Translations under genes and position numbers: made by a program
Shown here: one piece after another, positions 8,826 through 15,898 of the stretch
Numbering within the stretch: position 1 is the first letter of the stretch
Layout: every line of letters starts with the position of its first letter
Notes under the pieces: generated by a model
What the model saw: only the letters and a program-made list of their open reading frames with translations
What the model was told of the DNA's origin: nothing
Database searches by the model: none
Source of the DNA: JAHJFW01 sp964595075
Lineage (GTDB): Bacteria > Patescibacteriota > Patescibacteriia > 2-12-FULL-60-25
Direction: 5' to 3'
Assembly: GCA_964595075.1 (NCBI GenBank)
Contig: CAZQNT010000004.1
Span: 1-46,451, forward strand
Length of the DNA: 46,451 bases

Positions 8826-9926
8826 TTAGATTCCTAGTCGGCTTTTGAGCGCTGTCCATCTATCACCCCACTGAAAGTCCTTAATAACGCGCAATTTGGC
8901 GTTTTCTCCAAGCCGGTTACGAAGCTCACTTTGTTTTAGCAGTTTTTCGACCGCTTCTGCAATATCCTGAATGCTGTCAGGGTCTACTACAAGTCCGGTA
9001 TTACCGTCTACAACCGCTTCCTCTACTCCCCCACTCCTTCCTGCGACGCTTGGTATTCCGGCGGCCGCGGCCTCAAGATAACCGATCCCAAACCCCTCCA
9101 CGTCCCATTTTTCACTTCGACCCGGTAAACAAAAAACATCCGCGGCGGCAAGCCAATCACGAACATCTTCGTCGCTGGCATCAAGTATCCAAGTCACGGT
9201 TGTAAGAGATTCTTTCGCAACTTTCTCGAGACGATCCAAATCCGGACCATTGCCAACCACCACATATCTAACCGGCATATGAGTTTGAAGTCGCGAGATC
9301 GCTCGCAATGAAAAATCAATGCCTTTCCTTGGTACGAGTCGGCAAACCGAAACCACGAGCGATTCATCCGGACCGATTCCGAACCGAGTACGCGCTTCTT
9401 CACGAGTTGGATATCTTTCTTTCGAGACTCCGGGAGTCAAAACCGTAACTTCTATTCCAGGGACTATTTTTCTTAGATCCTGCATTGTTGCTCTGCTGTT
9501 CGTTATGACCGCTTTAGCGTTTCGACAAATCCGGTTCAGAAGCCACCGCTTCCAAAATCCTGCCGCGTTGCGAACATCCGTCCCATGAAACAAAACGGCG
9601 TATTCCGGACCTCCGAGCATCTTCGAAGTCCAAGCCGCCGTCCCAACCGGAAGCGCGTGGCTGATAAGTAGTAGGGGCGGGCTTGTCCCGCCCTCCCCAG
9701 CAGTAACATTCCGACACAAACTAATTAATGGAAACCATTTCGGCCAGTGATCACGAAAAAACACTGCTGTGTCTACTTTGCCGTGACCGTCTGTTTTCAC
9801 GCCTTCAGGAACAATAACACGAATCGCTCCATCCGATGACGCTACAAGAGATCCGAGATAGCGAGCGATTCCGCCGCGATCCGGTGGATATTCGAGCGTA
9901 ATTAGAATGATTGGGGCTGTGTTCAT
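8826..9926 (-). CDS. Family 4 glycosyltransferase
   Basis: The 366-aa GT-B enzyme starts NTAPIILITLEYPPDRGGIARYLGSL (Gly-rich N-terminal loop). The C-terminal Rossmann half contains VVSVCRLVPRKGIDFSLRAI, VVGNGPDLDRLEKVA and GFGIGYLEAAAAGIPSVAGRSGGVEEAV, the E-X7-E nucleotide-sugar region of GT4. Residues about 74-86 (AGEGGTSPPLL) are encoded by an R2 palindrome at 9671-9697, an apparent in-frame insertion. The start overlaps the flippase stop by 4 nt (ATGA), indicating translational coupling. Role: glycan assembly in the cytoplasm; sugar specificity unknown. Confidence 0.9.
   Translation of the reverse strand: MNTAPIILITLEYPPDRGGIARYLGSLVASSDGAIRVIVPEGVKTDGHGKVDTAVFFRDHWPKWFPLISLCRNVTAGEGGTSPPLLLISHALPVGTAAWTSKMLGGPEYAVLFHGTDVRNAAGFWKRWLLNRICRNAKAVITNSRATMQDLRKIVPGIEVTVLTPGVSKERYPTREEARTRFGIGPDESLVVSVCRLVPRKGIDFSLRAISRLQTHMPVRYVVVGNGPDLDRLEKVAKESLTTVTWILDASDEDVRDWLAAADVFCLPGRSEKWDVEGFGIGYLEAAAAGIPSVAGRSGGVEEAVVDGNTGLVVDPDSIQDIAEAVEKLLKQSELRNRLGENAKLRVIKDFQWGDRWTALKSRLGI
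9671..9697. repeat. R2 palindrome inside the GT4 gene
   Basis: GTAGGGGCGGGCTTGTCCCG followed by CCCTCCC, nearly identical to the copy inside alaS. It stays in frame with GT4. Confidence 0.9.
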
Positions 9927-11389
9927 GTATCTTCGTGGACCGCTTGGACAGGTTCCGGGATTTTTCGTAAACGACGAATCATCTTATAGACGTCATCAGC
10001 GGTCACTAACCTGAACACAAAACCAAGTACAATGGCAACAGCCCCTCCAAAAATCACCGCCGCTCTCAAATCCATCATGTCTCCGATGGATCGCCAAGCG
10101 AACCATGAGATAACCGCTGCCACGAAACCGCGCAAAGTTAAAGAGACGAACGTTAACGCTCCGCGAATAAAACTTTCTGCGAAAACTGCGCCTATGAAAT
10201 ACAGCGCCCAAAAACTCACTACTCCGGCCCACGCCGCGCCAAGTGGTCCGTACTTAGGAACAAGAATCGCGTTCGCTGCGATGTTCAGCGCCATGGTCGC
10301 GACCATTGCCGTTGTTTTCAAGTGCGCGCGATTCGTTGCGTTGAGCAAGGCGCCTACAGGAAAATCCAAGAATATCGGGAGAAGAACCCATGGGAGTACG
10401 GAGAATGCTGGAACAGCTCCGATAAACTCTTGGCCGTAAAGCAACGGGATGATCCGCGGAGAAAGCGCTGACAGTCCGGCGGCGAGCGGAAACCCCAGCG
10501 CGGCCATCACGCGCATGGATCCGAAAAAGGTATTGCGGAGATCCTCCGAACGTTTTGTGGCAAAAAGAGACGCGAGCGCCGGATAAAGCGCGGCAGTAAA
10601 CGTGAGCGGTAAAAACTGAAAAGCGTATGTGAGTTTATAGGCGACCGCGTAGAGTCCGACTGCCGAGGGTCCGTGGATATTTTGGATAAACAAACTGTCT
10701 ACGTAGGAATAAACCTTGACTGCGATTCCCGCGATTCCAAATGGCGCAGCTTCTTTCACGAGCCGTTTCAAATCGCTTTGACGCGGCATTTGAATGGAAA
10801 CTGAAAATCGCCGCATATTGAAGACGCTCCAGCCGACATTCCACAAACTTCCTAAAAGTAACGCTGACGCGAGTCCGATCGGGCCGAATCCGAAAAATGC
10901 TGCGGAAATCGAAGCGATCGCTGTCACGATCTGCCCAAGAAACATTCCGAACGCTTCTGGCTGCAAATTCTGCCTGCCTCGCAACGCTCCGTATAAAGCA
11001 AGATGAAACGTGTCGGCTGTCATTACAAGACAGGCGATCGCTACGGTTGAAAGAGTTACGAAATCCGCTCCGAATAGTGTCGCGTAAAGCAACGATGCAA
11101 CGATCGCGATCGGGACTAAAAACAGCTTCGCTCTTAATGCCGCTCCAAGAAGCCGCGAGGCGTCATCGCGATTTCCTGCGAGAGAACGTATAACGACCGG
11201 AGTCATCCCAAGATCCGTGAAAATTACAAAAATCGACGTGATTGAAACGCTATAAAAAAACACGCCGGTCAACTCCCTGCCGAGCAAGCGGGCAACTATC
11301 GTAAAAGCGATAAACGCCACAAACTTCTGCGCCGCTGTAGCCACCATCAGCCAAGCCGCGTTTTTCGCTATCGTAGAACCGGAAGACAT
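9923..11389 (-). CDS. Polysaccharide flippase (Wzx/MVF-type)
   Basis: From the ATG at 11389 the product is 488 aa with about 12-14 hydrophobic segments. The N-terminus STIAKNAAWLMVATAAQKFVAF...VARLLGRELTGVFFYS is characteristic of polysaccharide transporters (Wzx/RfbX) that flip lipid-linked glycans. The frame is open to 11485, but the upstream part contains the divergent promoter of the orphan gene at 11522, so the internal ATG is preferred. It is the first gene of the glycan locus and overlaps the GT4 gene by 4 nt. Confidence 0.88.
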   Translation of the reverse strand: MSSGSTIAKNAAWLMVATAAQKFVAFIAFTIVARLLGRELTGVFFYSVSITSIFVIFTDLGMTPVVIRSLAGNRDDASRLLGAALRAKLFLVPIAIVASLLYATLFGADFVTLSTVAIACLVMTADTFHLALYGALRGRQNLQPEAFGMFLGQIVTAIASISAAFFGFGPIGLASALLLGSLWNVGWSVFNMRRFSVSIQMPRQSDLKRLVKEAAPFGIAGIAVKVYSYVDSLFIQNIHGPSAVGLYAVAYKLTYAFQFLPLTFTAALYPALASLFATKRSEDLRNTFFGSMRVMAALGFPLAAGLSALSPRIIPLLYGQEFIGAVPAFSVLPWVLLPIFLDFPVGALLNATNRAHLKTTAMVATMALNIAANAILVPKYGPLGAAWAGVVSFWALYFIGAVFAESFIRGALTFVSLTLRGFVAAVISWFAWRSIGDMMDLRAAVIFGGAVAIVLGFVFRLVTADDVYKMIRRLRKIPEPVQAVHEDT

Positions 11390-11409
11390 GCGTGTATGGT
11401 ACCCGTTTA

Positions 11410-11438
11410 TTGACGATATCCGCAAACTGTAGTAATAA
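11410..11438 (+). promoter_or_regulatory. Sigma70-type promoter of orphan gene 11522
   Basis: TTGACG at 11410-11415, a 17-bp spacer and TAATAA at 11433-11438. It precedes a leader of about 75 nt and fits the promoter style of the other orphan genes. Confidence 0.65.
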
Positions 11439-11521
11439 TCTCCGTATCTTACTTGTTCCTTCGCAACAACATTTCCTAGACCCAAGACCGTAACGGATCA
11501 AGGGCTAGAGAAAGGCAACCC

Positions 11522-12013
11522 GTGTCGATTCGAATCTACCTCAACGAAGACATCGCTCCGCAGCACCTCATCGATCACGCACGCCGGTGCAAGTCCAGAG
11601 GCAGGCAAGACGAAGCGATCGTCCAGTGTCAGGGGATGAAGATCCCCGTGGACGGGGATGGGCGCCTGTACTACCAGCTGACGGAGGACATCGCGCACCC
11701 CGCGATCGCCATCCCACGCCCACTGCAGAACCACATCGACATGATCAGCTGGTGGACGCGGATCCCGAGCGTACCGCATCGCACCCTGGGCGTGTACAAG
11801 ACCGACGGAGCAGATGCGCAGCTCGACGTGGAGCCGCAGGATCCGAACTGGCGCCGGCTCGTCATCTGCGGGCAAGACATCGCGGAGCTGTCCCGTCTCT
11901 ACTCCGAGATCCGATCCGGCAGAACGCTCCCCTACGAGTCGTGGGAGAACGAGTTGACGGAGCCTCGTCAACTCGCCATGCACTCCCAACTCCTCCCGCC
12001 CCCCGGGGAGTAG
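11522..12013 (+). CDS. GC-rich stand-alone orphan gene, unknown function
   Basis: The 163-aa product starts at GTG with GAAAGG about 7 nt upstream. It reads SIRIYLNEDIAPQHLIDHAR... and is soluble with no signal peptide or clear domain. A Trp/Pro/His-rich middle (ISWWTRIPSVPHRTLGV) is followed by a charged C-terminus. Codon use is strongly GC-ending (CTC, GTC, GCC), unlike flanking genes. It is flanked by its own promoter (11410-11438) and a strong intrinsic terminator (12039-12065). An opposite-strand frame of the same length (11498-11989) exists but lacks such signals. I do not recognise the family. Confidence 0.7.
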   Translation: MSIRIYLNEDIAPQHLIDHARRCKSRGRQDEAIVQCQGMKIPVDGDGRLYYQLTEDIAHPAIAIPRPLQNHIDMISWWTRIPSVPHRTLGVYKTDGADAQLDVEPQDPNWRRLVICGQDIAELSRLYSEIRSGRTLPYESWENELTEPRQLAMHSQLLPPPGE

Positions 12014-12038
12014 ATCCCTCCGGGGATCGACGCAACTC

Positions 12039-12068
12039 GCCTCCGAGCCACGCTCGGAGGCTTTTGTT
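12039..12068 (+). terminator. Intrinsic terminator of orphan gene 11522
   Basis: A 10-bp perfect stem GCCTCCGAGC / GCTCGGAGGC with loop CAC, followed by TTTTGTT. The hairpin and about 25 nt before it are nearly duplicated at 13698-13750. Confidence 0.9.
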
Positions 12069-12127
12069 ACCTAACAGATGAGTTAACTTACAAAATTACT
12101 TACTTAAGTTGTATATTTTTTTGGAAT

Positions 12128-12766
12128 TTAGTAAACGTCTCCACCAACGTACGTTCTGCCCCCAACCTTCTCTGGAAATGTTAACCCCTTCTGATTTTCA
12201 ATGCCGTGAAGAAGAACGTCTCCACCAACCTCCTTAGGAAGGATTAACCCTTCGGCAGACTTGAGACCGTTTAAAGCAACATACCCACCAACTGTCTGCG
12301 GTAACTTCAATCCTTTGGCAGACTTGAGGCCGTTGAGGGAAAGATCACCATCGACCTTCTCGGGAAATTCCAGCCCTTCAGGGTAGAGGAGCTTGTCGAG
12401 ATAAAGGCTACCTTTAACCTCAATGATGCCTCTTGGAAAAACCGTGTGTTTCATTTCGAATAATGGATCATTATTTAAGAGAACACCACCTATATTCACA
12501 TCACCAATAACCGTAATTGTTCCGTCGGGATGAAATTGAAAAGTATCATCAATCCACTTTTTATCTTTTCCGAGACTTTCAGCCCATAAAATAGTTTTTT
12601 CCCTGCTCCACGGTTTATCTCGTTCTGCTTTCTCCGCTCGCGCTTTTTCCTCTTCCCTCCTCTCCATCTCTTTCGTCCTCTGTACAAGATTATTATCTAA
12701 TTCAGAAGTTTTTTCTTCTTTTTTCTTATCAAAATGCCCCTCTGCAGCACTCCAGTTTTCTTTCAT
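12128..12766 (-). CDS. Coiled-coil protein with 21-residue C-terminal repeats
   Basis: The 212-aa product has no signal peptide. Residues 1-60 are highly charged and likely coiled coil (KKKEEKTSELDNNL...MERREEEKARAEKAERDK). Residues about 75-212 form a repeat domain: GLEFPEKVDGDLSLNGLKSA, GLKLPQTVGGYVALNGLKSA, GLILPKEVGGDVLLHGIENQ and a last partial unit, a 21-aa period with conserved G-L, P, V-G-G/D and L-x-G positions. This suggests a solenoid or beta-helix-like binding domain. The product family is unknown to me. A poly-G tract interrupts the promoter spacer upstream, so expression may switch. Confidence 0.72.
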   Translation of the reverse strand: MKENWSAAEGHFDKKKEEKTSELDNNLVQRTKEMERREEEKARAEKAERDKPWSREKTILWAESLGKDKKWIDDTFQFHPDGTITVIGDVNIGGVLLNNDPLFEMKHTVFPRGIIEVKGSLYLDKLLYPEGLEFPEKVDGDLSLNGLKSAKGLKLPQTVGGYVALNGLKSAEGLILPKEVGGDVLLHGIENQKGLTFPEKVGGRTYVGGDVY

Positions 12767-12796
12767 AAAAATGTAATTAATGTTTAACCTGCCATT

Positions 12797-12827
12797 AGGT
12801 TACCCCCCCCCCCTTAACCGTTGTCAA
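12797..12827 (-). promoter_or_regulatory. Promoter with an 11-G tract in the spacer (possible phase-variable switch)
   Basis: On the minus strand TTGACA (12822-12827) is followed by ACGGTTAA, eleven Gs (plus-strand C tract 12803-12813) and TAACCT (12797-12802). The spacer is 19 bp; losing two Gs would give the optimal 17. The -10 match is only partial. This points at the gene starting at 12766. Confidence 0.5.
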
Positions 12828-12930
12828 ATTTTACGGGCTGTATGCCAAACTGGGTTGTGCAAAACTCAAAAACTTCGCTAAACAAAGAGCAGTATTCAAT
12901 TTTCTCTATCCAGATTAAAATATATTCATT

Positions 12931-13005
12931 CTGTCATCCTCGCGTAGGCGGGGATCCAGACAGTGAAGAATACATCTTTTGATCTGGATTCCAGTCTCCA
13001 CGGGA
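12931..13005. repeat. REP-like element R1, copy 1 (left part, interrupted by IS)
   Basis: TGTCATCCTCGCGTAGGCGG...GATCTGGATTCC...CACGGGA matches the other R1 copies, but the expected closing ATGACA is found only at 13582, after the IS200-type element. Confidence 0.8.
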
Positions 13006-13013
13006 AGGCACCC

Positions 13014-13033
13014 CCGAGGGGCAAGCCCCTCGG
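13014..13033. repeat. Subterminal IS hairpin (TnpA 3' side)
   Basis: CCGAGGGGCAAGCCCCTCGG, 8-bp stem and CAAG loop, extendable on both sides by GGCA/TGCC pairing. Identical to 13549-13568. Confidence 0.85.
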
Positions 13034-13038
13034 TTGCC

Positions 13039-13488
13039 TTAGTAAAAAAGCTTAAGTTGTTTAAGTGTTGGTTTGTTTGGTGCGTGATGATGTTCTTCTT
13101 GTTTAGATATATAACGACGAACGATTTCCTCCGTTTGACCTTCGCCGACGGTTCCGACGTAATAGCCGTCTTTCCACATTTCCCCTCCCCATAGACTCTT
13201 CCTCAGCTGTGGGAATTGTTTGAACAACTGTCTGCCGGTAAGGGACTTAACGACACGAACGAGAACGGCGGGAGCAACCTTCGGAGGTGCGCCAACAAAA
13301 AGGTGCACGTGGTTTGGACCAATTCCCAGGCAATAAAAGTGATAATCGTAACTTTTGCAAATTTCTTTCACGATTGCCACGAGAAAAATCTTCATGGCTT
13401 CGTTCAGGAGAAATTTGTGATACTTCACGCCCCAAACCACGTGATATCCTATTTGATAGCGTGTTTGAGCTCCGGAGTATAAGTCCAT
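13039..13488 (-). CDS. tnpA: IS200/IS605 TnpA (Y1 HUH transposase)
   Basis: The 149-aa product is full length for TnpA. It has the single-strand DNA transposase signature: YHVVWGVKYHKFLL near the N-terminus, the HUH motif in PNHVHLFV, and the catalytic Tyr in WKDGYYVGTVG. It ends in a basic tail. The enzyme excises and inserts the IS as single-stranded DNA by recognising subterminal hairpins; two identical hairpins flank the gene. No TnpB accompanies it. The small size and the flanking hairpin pair argue for an IS200 transposase rather than a RAYT. Confidence 0.95.
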   Translation of the reverse strand: MDLYSGAQTRYQIGYHVVWGVKYHKFLLNEAMKIFLVAIVKEICKSYDYHFYCLGIGPNHVHLFVGAPPKVAPAVLVRVVKSLTGRQLFKQFPQLRKSLWGGEMWKDGYYVGTVGEGQTEEIVRRYISKQEEHHHAPNKPTLKQLKLFY

Positions 13489-13548
13489 TGTTCAAGTTTA
13501 ACACCTTTTTGTTGGGCACCCCCATCGGCTGCTCTCGAGCCTATCCAA

Positions 13549-13568
13549 CCGAGGGGCAAGCCCCTCGG
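13549..13568. repeat. Subterminal IS hairpin (TnpA 5' side)
   Basis: Second copy of CCGAGGGGCAAGCCCCTCGG in the same orientation, 13 nt inside the inferred IS end. Confidence 0.85.
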
Positions 13569-13670
13569 ATGTCCGGCCGCTATGACAATAATGCAAGAAT
13601 TTCGACAAAAACATCACCTTGTTTGATAAAGAGCCATTTTACGACTATTGCACCGTTCTTTCGGTTAGAG

Positions 13671-13750
13671 ATGAATTATCTTCTCTCCAAGATCTGCTGA
13701 TCCCTCAGGGATCGCAGCATCTCGCCTCCGAGCAACGCTCGGAGGCTTTT
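13671..13750 (+). other. Possible collapsed orphan cassette: mini-ORF plus terminator
   Basis: A nine-codon frame, MNYLLSKIC, is followed at once by sequence nearly identical to the 3' end of the 11522 gene cassette, including the terminator hairpin at 13724-13746 and TTTT. A weak promoter (TTCGAC, 17 bp, TGATAA) lies upstream around 13598-13626. I infer a deletion remnant of an orphan-gene cassette, or a tiny peptide gene. Confidence 0.4.
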
Positions 13751-13771
13751 AAATATATTCTCTGTAAACTT

Positions 13772-14533
13772 TTAAAGTATTTTTTTATAAATTCTTTCAC
13801 TCGTTACATCTACAAAAACCTCCTCAAGTTTTCTTTGCTCAATCAAAAGCTTAATAGTATATTCTTCTGGAAAATCAGGGTTGTATCCGTACACAAGATG
13901 ACCGCCTTTTTTCAAAGAACGATAAACTTCAGCGATAATTGCCGCTGCGTATTCATTACCTTTTGGTCCGACCGGTTCCAAACCACTCATGATATAGGTA
14001 TCCATGCTTTCATCACCGACTCGGGATACAAAACTCAAAATATCATCGTGAAGAAACAGTTCGACGGTAGGAGATCCATGAACTGTTGTTTCTTCACGCA
14101 AAAAGCTGCGGCGCGTATTCAAATCAATATTGATGTAACGCTTCGCATAAGCCGATTCTGTTGGAAACAACATACCGGCTCCCGGGTATTGGCCCCCGCC
14201 AAGATCGCAAACATTTTTACCACGAGCCGCCTCGATAAATACTCTTGCAAAAGGAGTTGATTGTTCTCCCACAAACAAATTCTTCATTCCGGTCCCTGAA
14301 CTTGAACTTATAAACGTCTCGCCCCACGAGGTCATACTTTTCTCTTCAATACCTGAAACCAGTTCCTTGTATTTTTCAGGAACACCGACGCGCATTTTTA
14401 ACTCCTCCTCCATTTCTGCTATCGCCCTATCCTTAGCTTGATCCATCGCCACTAAATCCTCCTTCAAATTCTCATCAATAGGCTTAGCGGTTTCGCCAGT
14501 AGGAGGAAAATTGTTAGGCTTTTCAACAGACAT
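13772..14533 (-). CDS. Methyltransferase-like protein
   Basis: The 253-aa product has a charged N-terminal region (1-60, partly helical) followed by a Rossmann-like segment: NVCDLGGGQYPGAG (SAM-binding motif I like), YINIDLNTRRSF (end of beta 2 acidic residue), SMDTYIMSGLEPVGP (motif IV position) and IIAEVYRSLKKGGHLVYGYNP, the helix-strand typical of class I methyltransferases after motif IV. Substrate is unknown. It lies alone between the IS region and the orphan genes and has no evident partner. The start at 14533 is the first ATG of the frame; no clear Shine-Dalgarno sequence is visible. Confidence 0.65.
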   Translation of the reverse strand: MSVEKPNNFPPTGETAKPIDENLKEDLVAMDQAKDRAIAEMEEELKMRVGVPEKYKELVSGIEEKSMTSWGETFISSSSGTGMKNLFVGEQSTPFARVFIEAARGKNVCDLGGGQYPGAGMLFPTESAYAKRYINIDLNTRRSFLREETTVHGSPTVELFLHDDILSFVSRVGDESMDTYIMSGLEPVGPKGNEYAAAIIAEVYRSLKKGGHLVYGYNPDFPEEYTIKLLIEQRKLEEVFVDVTSERIYKKIL

Positions 14534-14616
14534 ACGTTTATAGATTTACCGAATGATCCTATCTTACAACTTAATACCAACAATTCCAATAAGCTGCCCT
14601 ATACGAGAGCGTTGTA

Positions 14617-14664
14617 TTTTAAAAATCCCGCCCGTCACGATATTTACATCGGATCGAGCGGGAT
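14617..14664 (-). terminator. Intrinsic terminator of orphan gene 15138
   Basis: On the minus strand ATCCCGCTC pairs with GGGCGGGAT across a loop of about 20 nt, followed by TTTTTAAAA. It lies about 25 nt after the stop of the gene. Confidence 0.7.
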
Positions 14665-14688
14665 CGGTAGTAGCCGAGCGGCGCCACG

Positions 14689-15138
14689 TCAGGCGCCCTC
14701 CATTGGTACGGCGAGGAAGCGACACCTTCTTTCCCAGACGCTTTCGACAAGACCCAGATGAAAATTGCGCTTACCGTAGATACCGTCAATGAAACCTGAA
14801 AAGGACAAGCCCTTCACGATAGCCACAGACCCCAACGCAACGATCGGATATCGCATCATCTCGTCTGGGTACGCGTTGTTGAAGCAGAGCATCTCCTCCG
14901 GTAGAGCTGGGCGAACATCGAGCATCTTCATTTCATCCAGCACCTCATCGGTAGAGGACATGTAGAACATGTCGACGTATGTGAACTCGACGTCACGCGC
15001 CGCCCTAACAACGTTTTGGCACGCCTTGATCGGGGTAAAAATCGCCCCGTCGTAGAAGCTATTCACGTACCCGTCAAAGGTTTTTAGAAGCTCGTCGTAG
15101 TCCGGGAGGACATAGACGACAGTTGCGATTAGTCGCAT
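14689..15138 (-). CDS. Orphan gene of an RPA-x-ELL small-protein family
   Basis: From the ATG at 15138 (GGAGG 8 nt upstream) the product is 149 aa: MRLIATVVYVLPDYDELLKT... The core DEVLDEMKMLDVRPALPEEMLCF..YPDEMMRYPIVALGS is followed by a C-terminal RCRFLAV. The plus-strand neighbour at 15418 shares the central motif (VGCRPATMEELLG), so the two appear paralogous and are transcribed back to back. I recall similar RPA..ELL/ALGS/RFLAV proteins in Patescibacteria, all of unknown function; this is memory, not a search. It has its own promoter, a leader of about 100 nt and a terminator. The frame extends upstream to 15189, but that lacks a binding site. Confidence 0.75.
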   Translation of the reverse strand: MRLIATVVYVLPDYDELLKTFDGYVNSFYDGAIFTPIKACQNVVRAARDVEFTYVDMFYMSSTDEVLDEMKMLDVRPALPEEMLCFNNAYPDEMMRYPIVALGSVAIVKGLSFSGFIDGIYGKRNFHLGLVESVWERRCRFLAVPMEGA

Positions 15139-15247
15139 CTTGCTATCCTCCGTGACACTAAAGCTTCGTCCACGCCGCAAACGGACCATCCGCCAACAGT
15201 GAAAGAACGACTTGGCGCGACATGTGAAAGGGCTGCTTCTAATAGAA

Positions 15248-15277
15248 TATGTACTACTATATCGCCCTTATTGTCAA
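15248..15277 (-). promoter_or_regulatory. Promoter of orphan gene 15138
   Basis: On the minus strand TTGACA (15272-15277), an 18-bp spacer, then TACATA (15248-15253). The leader to the ATG is about 100 nt. Confidence 0.65.
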
Positions 15278-15344
15278 CGCACAGGATCATCGACTAACCT
15301 TGGCTCTGTTGAGACAAGAATTTAGCCACATATGTACACTTCTC

Positions 15345-15373
15345 TTGACAAAACCTGTTTTTCGTGCTATCTT
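15345..15373 (+). promoter_or_regulatory. Consensus promoter of orphan gene 15418
   Basis: TTGACA at 15345-15350, exactly 17 bp, then TATCTT at 15368-15373 preceded by TGC (extended -10). A strong site, with a 38-nt leader ending in AGGAGGAG (15406-15413) ahead of the ATG. Confidence 0.85.
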
Positions 15374-15417
15374 CTCTTCAGAATCGAAGTACAACAACTA
15401 AGACTAGGAGGAGAAAA

Positions 15418-15747
15418 ATGAACCTTTCCAAAAAAACCGACCCACGTTGCTGGAAGAAGTGGGCGAGGTCTGGCGCGGTCGCGCTGGGTAACGCCGTCGT
15501 AGTGAACATGGGATACGGAATGCGCCTCGTACGCTTCACGAAGCCCACGTCCGTCAAGGACGCGGTCGCCTCGATTGAGCGAGTAGGTTGCCGCCCGGCG
15601 ACCATGGAGGAGTTGCTCGGCGATACTGTCAAAGCAGACCCGATCGCCGACGCCCCGTTCTCCAACGTCCCCTACCTCAACTGGGAGGGCGGCGAGCTCA
15701 AGCTCGACCGTCAGCCCAACGGCAAGTGGAGCAGCCCCCCCTTCTGA
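15418..15747 (+). CDS. Orphan gene of the RPA-x-ELL small-protein family (short member)
   Basis: The 109-aa product starts at an ATG with a perfect AGGAGG five to six nt upstream. It has a basic N-terminus (MNLSKKTDPRCWKKWARSG), then SVKDAVASIERVGCRPATMEELLG, which aligns with the minus-strand neighbour (STDEVLDEMKMLDVRPALPEEML), and a Pro/Asn-rich tail (YLNWEGGELKLDRQPNGKW). Codons are GC-rich (CTC, GTC, GCC, CGC), suggesting high expression. There is no signal peptide or membrane segment. Promoter and double terminator flank it tightly. Function unknown. Confidence 0.78.
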   Translation: MNLSKKTDPRCWKKWARSGAVALGNAVVVNMGYGMRLVRFTKPTSVKDAVASIERVGCRPATMEELLGDTVKADPIADAPFSNVPYLNWEGGELKLDRQPNGKWSSPPF

Positions 15748-15782
15748 TCAGGAAGTGAGAACTCTCGCGCACCGCGTGAGAC

Positions 15783-15880
15783 AAAGAGATGCGCCGTCGC
15801 AAGACGGAACTCGCGCTCTTGTCTCCGACGGTGCGCTCTTTGTTTTATACAAAAGAACAAACCGCGCGGTCTGTTCTTTA
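15783..15880 (+). terminator. Tandem terminators after orphan gene 15418 (second is bidirectional)
   Basis: The first is a long imperfect stem pairing AAAGAG..GCGCCGTCG with CGACGGTGCGCTCTTT, followed by GTTTT. The second, 15852-15879, pairs AAAGAACA.ACCGCG with CGCGGT.TGTTCTTT. It has T-runs on both sides, so it can also terminate the ribosomal operon from the other strand. Confidence 0.8.
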
Positions 15881-15898
15881 TTTCCAATATTCGATTAT

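Larger units (their letters stand above)
13006..13581 (-). mobile_element. IS200/IS605-family insertion sequence
   Basis: A single-gene element of about 576 bp. It contains a Y1 transposase gene and has the same 20-nt hairpin (CCGAGGGG CAAG CCCCTCGG) near both ends, at 13014-13033 and 13549-13568. Boundaries are inferred from the REP element that it splits: left part ends CACGGGA and the right part resumes at ATGACA. There are no terminal inverted repeats or obvious target duplication, as expected for this family. It looks recent, since the ORF is intact. Confidence 0.85.

Noticed and set aside
8737..8859. Longer N-terminus of the GT2 enzyme (41 extra codons).
   Set aside because: It is the translation of the heptamer array and would overlap the GT4 gene end; the GT2 fold begins at 8736.
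11498..11989. Minus-strand ORF of 163 codons opposite the orphan gene at 11522.
   Set aside because: The plus-strand frame has a promoter, a ribosome binding site and a terminator in the right order. The opposite frame is a typical mirror ORF in GC-rich sequence.
13039..13488. The transposase as a REP-associated RAYT, because REP-like elements are abundant.
   Set aside because: It is short, has its own terminal hairpins, and inserted into a REP rather than being flanked by inverted REPs as a unit.
13014..13568. The two CCGAGGGGCAAGCCCCTCGG hairpins as terminators.
   Set aside because: No T-run follows; identical copies on both sides of tnpA fit IS subterminal hairpins better.
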